From: Microcaldota archaeon
GTDB lineage: Archaea; Micrarchaeota; Micrarchaeia; Anstonellales; Bilamarchaeaceae
Direction: 5' to 3'
DNA: 6,032 bases
NCBI GenBank assembly: GCA_020726005.1
Contig: DYTL01000051.1
Coordinates: 1-6,032, forward strand
Both the position numbers and the translations under genes were made by a program. Shown here in pieces: positions 1-4,879 of the stretch. Position 1 is the stretch's first letter. Every line of letters starts with the position of its first letter. The notes beneath the pieces are model-generated. The model had not been told where the DNA came from, did not search any database, and was given only the letters and a program-made list of their open reading frames with translations.

Positions 1-41
1 GATACAAAACTCTCAAAATATTATATTACTTAATTAATTGG

Positions 42-179
42 TCAGGCTACTAGGTTTGGATTTGTTGCTCCTCTATCTCCAAGAGCTCTAGCAGCATTAC
101 GGCGCTCCTCCCAACTTCCCTTTTTCAAGAGTTCAATTAAAGTGTCATTATCTAATTCCTTAAAATTTATTTCAGTCAT
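42..179 (-). CDS. 45-residue HEAT-like single-repeat protein
   Basis: A short complete frame of 45 residues beginning MTEINFKELD and ending NPNLVA. The start is supported by a strong Shine-Dalgarno site three bases before the ATG. Residues about 14-37 (LIELLKKGSWEERRNAA, then RALGDRG) resemble one helical hairpin of a HEAT or HEAT-like repeat: a leucine-rich first helix, a turn, then an R-N-A-A-x-A-L-G second helix. HEAT repeats usually occur in multi-repeat scaffolds, so a single unit is unusual. It may be a stand-alone small protein, a self-associating unit, or the surviving 5' end of a longer protein. All frames after the stop at 42-44 are quickly closed within the 41 bases visible. It is divergent from the gene at 379. 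Function is unknown; the HEAT resemblance is judged by eye. Confidence 0.6.
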   Translation of the reverse strand: MTEINFKELDNDTLIELLKKGSWEERRNAARALGDRGATNPNLVA

Positions 180-182
180 CCA

Positions 183-189
183 ATCACCT
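183..189 (-). promoter_or_regulatory. Shine-Dalgarno site for the 45-residue protein
   Basis: On the minus strand the sequence reads AGGTGAT, followed by TGG and the ATG at 179. It is complementary to the ATCACCT at the 3' end of archaeal 16S rRNA. This is the strongest evidence that the tiny frame is translated. Confidence 0.75.
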
Positions 190-215
190 AAATTTTCAGT
201 GTATATCTATAATTC

Positions 216-248
216 TAATTATATATTGAATACAACATTATTTAAATG
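216..248 (-). promoter_or_regulatory. Candidate TATA elements for the minus-strand small gene
   Basis: Two TATA-like boxes on the minus strand lie upstream of the ATG at 179. TTTAAATA is near 240-247 and AATATATAAT is near 217-227. Either could place a start of transcription 25-30 bp downstream and leave a short leader that still contains the ribosome binding site. The choice between them is not decided by sequence. Confidence 0.4.
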
Positions 249-317
249 TGTTGGTTATAGAAAATAGAGGCGATTCAAAACACGCACCGAAACAAAACTT
301 TAACAAATTAAAAATAA

Positions 318-358
318 AATATTTAAATGCGCGCAAACTAATGCGAGTATTTTTATTT
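318..358 (+). promoter_or_regulatory. Candidate promoter of the 53-residue gene and purD
   Basis: AAATATTTAAAT at about 318-329 is a good archaeal TATA box and would put transcription start near 345-352. A second, weaker T-rich box (TATTTTTATTT, 348-358) lies about 25 bp ahead of the ATG at 379 and would make the transcript leaderless. No Shine-Dalgarno motif precedes 379 (context TTTTAAGTATG), which favours the leaderless reading. Confidence 0.4.
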
Positions 359-378
359 CTTATTCTTTTATTTTAAGT

Positions 379-540
379 ATGAATAAAAACGCAAAGGAAG
401 AAGCAAAAACACTATCAGAAGAAACTCACAAATTCGCGATAGTGAAAAATTATCCAGAATCTAGATATTATGAAATAAACCAAAAAAATAATGGGCTGTT
501 TTCGTTATTTCTTAAAAAAATAGGTTTGAAAAAAACCTAA
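379..540 (+). CDS. 53-residue hypothetical protein upstream of purD
   Basis: A complete frame of 53 residues (MNKNAKEEAK ... KKIGLKKT). I do not recognise it. The first 20 residues are charged and helical in character. The middle has aromatic residues (NYPESRYYEI). The last 15 residues combine leucine, phenylalanine and lysine (FSLFLKKIGLKK), an amphipathic basic helix that could touch a membrane or nucleic acid. There is no signal peptide or clear transmembrane helix. It ends 12 bp before purD on the same strand, so the two are probably cotranscribed. Its start has no ribosome binding site and may be leaderless. It could also be a spurious frame in the purD leader, but its codon use (GCG, GAA, AAA-rich) resembles its neighbour. 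Confidence 0.5.
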   Translation: MNKNAKEEAKTLSEETHKFAIVKNYPESRYYEINQKNNGLFSLFLKKIGLKKT

Positions 541-552
541 TTTGGCGATTTT

Positions 553-1848
553 ATGAAGGTTTTGTTAGTTGGGAATGGAGCGCGAGAGCATATTATTGCT
601 GAACAGATTGCACGAAGCGCTGAGCTTTATGCAATAATGAGCAAGAAAAATCCTGGCATAGCAGAACTCGCGCAGAAGTTTTATCTTACTAATATTACAA
701 ACCCAGAAGCAGTTGGGTTATGGGCAATAAAAGAAGATATTGATATTGCGTTTGTAAGTCCTGATGTAGTTTTAGCAGCAGGGGTGAGCGATGCGTTAGA
801 AAATGCGGACATTCCAATTGCTTCACCAATAAAGGCAGCCGCACGAATAGAATGGGATAAGTCATATGCGCGCAGTTTAATGAAAAAATATGCAATAAAA
901 GGTTCGCCAAATTTTGAAATAGTTAAAACTAGAAAAGATGCGCTTCGAGTAATAAAAGATCTCGGTCAAGTCGCGATTAAACCTATTGGGCTTACTGGCG
1001 GAAAAGGAGTAATGGTTTCAGGTGATCATTTTGGTGATATAAAGGACACAATGGATTATGTATGTGAGCTTTTAAAAAAAGACAAACAAGTGCTCATTGA
1101 AGAAAAAATAATAGGTGAGGAATTTTCTCTACAACTTTTTTCAGATGGAAAGCGAATATCACTCATGCCTCCTGTTCAGGATCATAAGCGCGCGTATGAA
1201 TTTGATTTAGGTCCAAATACTGGTGGAATGGGTTCTTATAGTACTGGCAAGCTTCTTCCGTTTATGTGTAATGATGATTTAGAAAAAGGAAGACAAATTT
1301 CACAGGCAGTTATCGATGCGCTAAGAAAAGAGGATGTAGAATTTAAAGGCGTGCTTTATACTCAGCTTATGTGTACGCAAGATGGAGTAAAATTAATAGA
1401 ATTTAATGCACGTTTTGGTGATCCAGAAGCAATAAATGTTCTTTCGCTCATAAAAACACAATTTGTTGACATTTTACAATCAATAGTGGATGAAAACCTT
1501 TCTCAAGTTAGTTTTTCTGAAAAACCTTCGGTGGTTAAATATCTTGTTCCTGTTGGTTATCCGAATAAATCTATTCCAGACAGCGAAATTTCTATTGATA
1601 AAAAGAAAATGTGGGATTCTGGCGCAAAATACTATTACGCGTCGGTTTATGAAAATAATGGAAAAATTTACACTACAAATTCGCGCGCTGTTGCCGTAGT
1701 AGGAGTAAATAATTCATTAGAAAATGCTGAAGAAAAAGCAGAAGAAGCGGCACGATGCGTACACGGTCCACTTTGGCACAGAAAAGATATTGGAACGTAT
1801 TCTTTAGTGCAAAAACGAATTGAAAATATGGGAAGGTTGCGCGCATAA
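553..1848 (+). CDS. purD: Phosphoribosylamine-glycine ligase (GAR synthetase), archaeal type
   Basis: Catalyses ATP-dependent ligation of glycine to 5-phosphoribosylamine, giving glycinamide ribonucleotide, the second step of cytosolic de novo purine synthesis. The 431 residues match the usual single-domain-set PurD length. In order: N-terminal nucleotide-fold start VLLVGNGAREH (3-13); ATP-grasp lysine segment VAIKPIGLTGGKGV (140-153); EEKIIGEEFS (183-192); the signature QDHKRAYEFDLGPNTGGMGS (209-228); metal-binding E and N in LIEFNARFGDPEA (281-293); C-terminal domain with HRKDIG (409-414). NPGIAELA and LTGGKGV are wordings I associate with methanogen and other archaeal PurD proteins. An oddity is that the N-domain motif usually GPExPL reads SPDVVL (69-74), and the later GP reads SP (91-92). 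The active ATP-grasp residues appear intact. The start has only a weak site (GGCGAT, 544-549) and probably depends on translation of the preceding small gene. Confidence 0.97.
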   Translation: MKVLLVGNGAREHIIAEQIARSAELYAIMSKKNPGIAELAQKFYLTNITNPEAVGLWAIKEDIDIAFVSPDVVLAAGVSDALENADIPIASPIKAAARIEWDKSYARSLMKKYAIKGSPNFEIVKTRKDALRVIKDLGQVAIKPIGLTGGKGVMVSGDHFGDIKDTMDYVCELLKKDKQVLIEEKIIGEEFSLQLFSDGKRISLMPPVQDHKRAYEFDLGPNTGGMGSYSTGKLLPFMCNDDLEKGRQISQAVIDALRKEDVEFKGVLYTQLMCTQDGVKLIEFNARFGDPEAINVLSLIKTQFVDILQSIVDENLSQVSFSEKPSVVKYLVPVGYPNKSIPDSEISIDKKKMWDSGAKYYYASVYENNGKIYTTNSRAVAVVGVNNSLENAEEKAEEAARCVHGPLWHRKDIGTYSLVQKRIENMGRLRA

Positions 1849-1870
1849 AAATAATCTGTGCAATTGGAAT

Positions 1871-1925
1871 AGGTTTTTTCTAACTTTCTTCATTTAGTTT
1901 CATCTTTTAAGAATTTCGTTTTTTC
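1871..1925 (+). terminator. T-rich transcription terminator region after purD
   Basis: Starting 22 bp after the purD stop there are successive T tracts (T6 at 1874-1879, pyrimidine-rich stretches to 1908, then T-rich 1919-1924) with no preceding stem. Archaeal RNA polymerases commonly terminate at such oligo-T runs without a hairpin, so this is a plausible end for the purD transcript. Confidence 0.45.
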
Positions 1926-1941
1926 CTGAGGTGCGCCTCAG
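1926..1941 (+). other. GC-rich hairpin with TGCG tetraloop
   Basis: CTGAGG (1926-1931) and CCTCAG (1936-1941) form a perfect six-pair stem closed by TGCG, a UNCG-type stable RNA tetraloop. It follows the T-rich stretch after purD rather than preceding a T run, so it is not a classic bacterial terminator. It may protect an RNA 3' end or belong to a degenerate mobile sequence. Confidence 0.45.
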
Positions 1942-2070
1942 TATGGCAAGTGTCAAGATGGGGGTGTGCTACCTATGCCCTCTAACTATTTTGGAGCAGG
2001 TCAAACCAAAATTAGTATCAAAATATTGGAGCATTACACGAGTTTTAAATTACTTAATAGCTACTTTTTA

Positions 2071-2090
2071 TAACCTAACTTACGCAAATT
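2071..2090 (+). repeat. Left terminal inverted repeat of the element
   Basis: TAACCTAACTTACGCAAATT. It pairs with the reverse complement of the right repeat, differing at positions 6 and 9 only. The similarity stops abruptly inward (CGCATT against GATCGT) and is poor outward, as expected of a true terminal repeat. Confidence 0.7.
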
Positions 2091-2152
2091 CGCATTAAAC
2101 TAATTTTTATAACGAATCGATTTCGAGAACGAACGCGCTGATTTTTTGGTTT

Positions 2153-2232
2153 TGTAGTGTCAAAAATAGAAGTATAACTTTTCTGAGAAAGAAGAAAGTT
2201 AGAAAGAGTATATACATCTATGTAGTGTCAAA
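2153..2232 (+). repeat. Direct repeat pair TGTAGTGTCAAA
   Basis: Identical 12-mers start at 2153 and 2221, 68 bp apart, both inside the left part of the element. After the 12-mer both continue A/G-rich (AATAGA and TAAGAG). The second copy ends just before the GAGGGAGG ribosome binding site of the transposase remnant. They may be transposase- or regulator-binding sites, or the edge of a second nested element. Confidence 0.5.
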
Positions 2233-2247
2233 TAAGAGGGAGGAAAC

Positions 2248-2635
2248 ATGAGTTATACAGACGTCAACGTATGTTTGCAATTCGGATATCTCCATATTTT
2301 TGAAGCTCATTTTTAACTCTATAAATGTTGGTTTAGCGGTTAGTGAAGAGAAAATTGAAATGAGTTTTAAGGATTTGAAAATGTTTGTTGATATTGATCC
2401 CGTTAGACACTGGAAAGAAAACAGGGTTTTAGCTCATATCTTCTTAGCTGTTCTAGCCTTTGGATTGAGAAGCTTAATTGAGCTGAAGCTTAAGAGAGCC
2501 GGAATGAATATCACAGCTCAGGAAGCAATAGAAAAACTAAACAAAGTTCGTGCCTTGGTAGTGCGAGACAAGCTCCTAAAACTAACTAGCGAAAGCGAAG
2601 AAACGCGTTCGATTACATCAATTATTGAGCGCTAA
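2248..2635 (+). pseudogene. Truncated and frame-disrupted IS1634/IS4-superfamily transposase
   Basis: A strong ribosome binding site (GAGGGAGG, 2236-2243) precedes ATG 2248, but that frame closes after 22 residues (MSYTDVNVCL ... FEAHF). The +1 frame is open from 2252 to 2635. From about 2340 it encodes the C-terminal part of a DDE transposase: SEEKIEMSFKDLKMFVDIDP, then VRHWKENRVLAHIFLAVLAF, then LIELKLKRAGMNITAQEAIE and a charged tail. The IE at about 2354-2359 occupies the place of the catalytic glutamate in the Y-x(6)-IE-x-x-F-x-x-LK region of the family, and RPVYHWKE-RV-AHIF is the family wording next to it. The two catalytic aspartates and several hundred residues before them are missing. 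The only start in the open C-terminal frame is a TTG at 2300 without a good ribosome binding site. Family assignment is from remembered consensus, not a search. Confidence 0.8.
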
Positions 2636-2642
2636 AACGATC

Positions 2643-2662
2643 AATTTGCGTAATTTGGGTTA
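2643..2662 (-). repeat. Right terminal inverted repeat of the element
   Basis: Plus strand reads AATTTGCGTAATTTGGGTTA; its reverse complement matches 18 of 20 bases of the left repeat. It lies immediately after the transposase stop at 2633-2635. Confidence 0.7.
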
Positions 2663-2856
2663 AAACTCTTGAAAGCGTCTTCAATAACTACGATATTTCC
2701 AGTGTTAGAAACGATATGTCCTCCGGAAAAACAAAAATTGATGAACATATATTACAAATGAAGATAATGCGTCTTAAAATGATGTATCTTAAATAAGGAC
2801 AAAAACTCTTTGTAAATGAATAATAATATTTTTTTATATTTATCAAATTAATTATG

Positions 2857-3528
2857 CTATATAATCAAACTAGTGTCAAAAAGTCCAACTGCTAAAAACA
2901 GTTCTATACATACTAAAAAGCCACCTATTGTAAAATTCGTAGTAGCTCTGGTTTTTGCGGTTCTTTCAACATGGAAATCAACTGCATGGAGAAGTATGTG
3001 CCCGCCTAAATAAAGTAAAAATACTTTAATCGCGATTTCTATTCCTCTGCTTGCATTGAAAAATAAGAGCAATCCAAAGATAGTAATGTTTATCATTCCA
3101 TCTTTGATTGCGTGACTTACGCTATGTTTGGTCATTTCAGCAAAAAAGAAGATTATTGAAATGCCAACTGCAACATTGAAAAGAGTCCAAAGTGCACTTA
3201 TCACAACCGAATCAAATTGTATACCTAACCATGAAATTGGGATAGTAGCTAAAGGAAGTGCAAAAAGAGGGATATATGTTCTCAGAGATGGAAAAAGTGA
3301 ATGATAACTCCAGCTTTCTCGTGCAAGATTATTGCTTCTTTTTTCATAGGTGGGTCTATCAGTATAAATAACTCTTTTCGAAAAATCTTGGCGCATAGAA
3401 TAAACGTGTGATTTAAGCCCTTTTTCTGAAATTTGTAAAGGAATTTGCTTTTCATTATCTATAAAGCGTTCGGATACTTGTTGAGAACGTTCATCAAATA
3501 AATCTGTTTGTTTCTTTTTTTTGTCCAT
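2857..3528 (-). CDS. Five-helix integral membrane protein of unknown function
   Basis: 223 residues. Residues 1-80 are hydrophilic and basic (MDKKKKQTDL at the start, then KRVIYTDRPTYEKRSNN), probably cytosolic. They are followed by about five hydrophobic segments: near 84-103 (YIPLFALPLATIPISW), 107-130, 144-158, 163-182 (IAIKVFLLYLGGHILLHAVD) and 198-218. Charged or polar residues lie between helices 2 and 3 (EMTKHSVSHAIKDG), and helix 4 carries histidines (GGHILLHAVDFH). I do not recognise a family. The start at 3528 has no Shine-Dalgarno site but a TATA-like box about 27 bp upstream, so it is probably leaderless. It diverges from the NfeD-slipin operon across 51 bp, and shared control with that operon suggests a related membrane role, which is inference only. 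Confidence 0.8.
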   Translation of the reverse strand: MDKKKKQTDLFDERSQQVSERFIDNEKQIPLQISEKGLKSHVYSMRQDFSKRVIYTDRPTYEKRSNNLARESWSYHSLFPSLRTYIPLFALPLATIPISWLGIQFDSVVISALWTLFNVAVGISIIFFFAEMTKHSVSHAIKDGMINITIFGLLLFFNASRGIEIAIKVFLLYLGGHILLHAVDFHVERTAKTRATTNFTIGGFLVCIELFLAVGLFDTSLII

Positions 3529-3550
3529 TATTTAAATTGACGTGGATATG

Positions 3551-3560
3551 TTTTTAAATT
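3551..3560. promoter_or_regulatory. Shared divergent TATA box between membrane gene and NfeD operon
   Basis: TTTTTAAATT contains a palindromic TTTAAA centred at about 3555.5. It lies 24-25 bp from the plus-strand ATG at 3580 and 27-28 bp from the minus-strand ATG at 3528. Those are the expected distances of an archaeal TATA box from a transcription start, so both genes may be transcribed as leaderless mRNAs from one box. Neither start has a ribosome binding site. Confidence 0.6.
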
Positions 3561-3579
3561 CTTTTATTGAAACCTCATT

Positions 3580-3993
3580 ATGTCGTTATCAATAATTCTT
3601 ATGATACTTGGTATTTTCGGAATAATTGGAGAGCTCTTTATTCCCAGTGGAATAGCTGGTATTATTGGTTTTGGATTATTAGCATGCGGTGTTCTTCTTT
3701 TTTTTAATGTGTCTATTGAGTTTGCAGTAGTTGGAGGAATTCTCACAAGTGTGATTGCAGCAGTAGTAGCATACTTATTTTGGATACGAGTACGCGCTAA
3801 ACCGATCAAAACAGGAAGCGAATCATTTATTGGTCTTGATGCAATAGTATTTAGTGATTTTTCTAACTCAAAAGGACGCGTACATGTGAACGGCGAGGAA
3901 TGGAGTGCGCGTTCAAAAAGTGGAAAGGATTATAAAAAAGGCGAGAAAGTTAAAATAACAGCTGTTATAGGGGTTTATATAGAAGTTGATTAA
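3580..3993 (+). CDS. Short NfeD-family membrane protein with OB-fold domain
   Basis: 137 residues, the size of the short NfeD class (NfeD1b type) that lacks the ClpP-like serine protease domain of long NfeD proteins. Residues 3-69 form three hydrophobic segments with the family-like start IILMILGIFGIIGELFIPSG and a Gly-rich second helix. The last helix ends in WIRVRAK. Residues 79-137 are the soluble C-terminal OB-fold: FIGLDAIVFSDF, GRVHVNGEEWSARS, then KKGEKVKITAVIGVYIEV, matching the NfeD pattern of G-x-A, GRV-V-GE-W-A and a KKG-V-V-G-L-V end. NfeD proteins are typically encoded next to stomatin-family genes and are thought to bind them, and the next gene starts directly after this stop. 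The start is probably leaderless. Confidence 0.9.
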   Translation: MSLSIILMILGIFGIIGELFIPSGIAGIIGFGLLACGVLLFFNVSIEFAVVGGILTSVIAAVVAYLFWIRVRAKPIKTGSESFIGLDAIVFSDFSNSKGRVHVNGEEWSARSKSGKDYKKGEKVKITAVIGVYIEVD

Positions 3994-4869
3994 ATGGGTG
4001 TAGAAGGACTTGTTTTTCTTATTATTGGAATTACTTTCTTTTCGCTTGTGTCGCGCTCGTTTATAATAATTAATCAATATGAGGAAGGAGTAAAATTCAG
4101 ATATGGGAGATATGTAAGCAAACTCACTCCAGGAATAAATTTTATTATTCCGCTTATAGACGTTATTTCAATAGTGGACATGCGAATCCGCTCACTTGAA
4201 GTACCATCTCAAAAAGTAATTACTAAGGATAATACAGTTGTAAAAATAGAAGCAGTTATCTATTATCGTCCGACTGATGCGGAAAAAATAATTCTTAATG
4301 TTGCTCAATATGAACTTGCTTCGATCTGGCGCGCACAAACATCTCTTCGTGCAATTATTGGAGATATGACATTTGATAATCTTAATTCTGAGCGCGAGCA
4401 TATAAACAAAGAATTAACGAATAATTTAAAGGAAATTACTGAAAGTTGGGGAATCAAAATAATAAGTGCTGAAATCGGAGAAGTGAGTGTTACATCTGCT
4501 GCGCTCGCTTACGCACTCGCAAGAGAAGTGCGAGCAGAACGCATTAAACGTGCATGCATTCTCGAAAGTGAAGGTACGCGCGAGGCAGCAGTACTTAATG
4601 CACAGGGAATTAAACAAGCAACTGAAACACTTGCAACTGGATTAGCAACTGCAAAAATAAATATTGCACAAGGTGAGTCCGGTGCGATTGAAATTGTTTC
4701 AAAAGAAGCTCAAAATATCGTTGGTCCTGCTCTTTCTCTTTGGGAACTAAATACATGGAAGCGAATTTCAAGTAGTCCTGATGCTACTGTAATTTTGCCA
4801 TATAATATAAGCGGGTGGATGGAATGTATGAATGGGATAGAAGGACAAATAAACAAAAAAATAATATAA
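3994..4869 (+). CDS. Stomatin/slipin-family SPFH membrane protein, divergent copy
   Basis: 291 residues. An N-terminal membrane segment (about 4-27) is followed by the SPFH/band 7 domain (about 22-185): NQYEEGVKFRYGRYVSKLTP, IIPLIDVISIVDMR, LEVPSQKVITKDN, AVIYYRPTDAEK, LRAIIGDMTFDNL and WGIKIISAEIGEV. A coiled region (about 178-240) begins AREVRAERIKRACILESEG, then turns Ala/Thr-rich (ETLATGLATAKINIAQGES) instead of keeping regular hendecads. The tail has GPALSLWELN (244-253) and a TVILP strand. Such proteins form membrane-bound oligomeric rings or scaffolds. The ATG abuts the NfeD TAA with no gap and has no ribosome binding site, so translation is probably coupled. Compared with the next gene, the proline-containing step after EIxEV (NPPATIQEAM there) is replaced by SVTSAALAYAL, marking this as the more diverged subunit. 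Confidence 0.92.
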   Translation: MGVEGLVFLIIGITFFSLVSRSFIIINQYEEGVKFRYGRYVSKLTPGINFIIPLIDVISIVDMRIRSLEVPSQKVITKDNTVVKIEAVIYYRPTDAEKIILNVAQYELASIWRAQTSLRAIIGDMTFDNLNSEREHINKELTNNLKEITESWGIKIISAEIGEVSVTSAALAYALAREVRAERIKRACILESEGTREAAVLNAQGIKQATETLATGLATAKINIAQGESGAIEIVSKEAQNIVGPALSLWELNTWKRISSSPDATVILPYNISGWMECMNGIEGQINKKII

Positions 4870-4874
4870 GGTGA
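4869..4874 (+). promoter_or_regulatory. Ribosome binding site that sets the second slipin start
   Basis: AGGTGA overlaps the last base of the preceding stop codon and ends five bases before ATG 4880. A GTG at 4871, in frame and three codons upstream, lies within this site, so ATG 4880 is the better start. Confidence 0.75.
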
Positions 4875-4879
4875 AAACT

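Larger units (their letters stand above)
1849..2247. other. Gene-poor region between purD and the transposase remnant
   Basis: About 400 bases with no convincing gene. It holds the T-rich terminator, the GC hairpin, a small open frame from 1930 whose ATG at 1975 would give 32 residues, the left terminal repeat of a decayed insertion element (2071-2090), and two copies of TGTAGTGTCAAA (2153, 2221). The small frame ends at a TAA that is formed by the first bases of the terminal repeat, so the element may have been inserted into a once longer frame. A TATATA at 2209-2214 could be a relic promoter for the transposase. Confidence 0.5.
2071..2662 (+). mobile_element. Internally deleted IS1634-like insertion element remnant
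   Basis: The boundaries are set by a terminal inverted repeat. TAACCTAACTTACGCAAATT at 2071-2090 matches the reverse complement of 2643-2662 at 18 of 20 positions. The right repeat begins eight bases after the transposase stop codon, as is usual for compact insertion sequences. The span of 592 bp is far below the roughly 1.5-2 kb of an intact IS1634-family element, and only the extreme N-terminal and the C-terminal parts of a transposase frame remain. It is therefore non-autonomous, either a deletion relic or a derivative that can be mobilised in trans. I see no clear target-site duplication flanking the repeats, and the exact outer bases may be off by a few positions. Confidence 0.7.

Noticed and set aside
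695..910. A 71-codon minus-strand open frame opposite purD
   Set aside because: It lies wholly inside the clearly coding purD gene, has no ribosome binding site, and its leucine-rich composition is what the antisense of this coding sequence gives.
2153..2232. CRISPR-like repeat and spacer
   Set aside because: Only two 12-base repeats, too short and without further units or cas genes nearby.
2716..2796. A 26-residue frame starting ATG 2716
   Set aside because: No ribosome binding site or TATA box at a fitting distance and Met/Lys-rich composition; kept only as a possible tail of a disrupted frame.
2871..2880. TAGTGTCAAA as the right end of the insertion element
   Set aside because: It is in the same orientation as the left copies rather than inverted and lies inside the 3' end of the membrane-protein gene.
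4871..4879. GTG at 4871 as the start of the second slipin
   Set aside because: It falls inside the AGGTGA ribosome binding site that is ideally spaced for ATG 4880.
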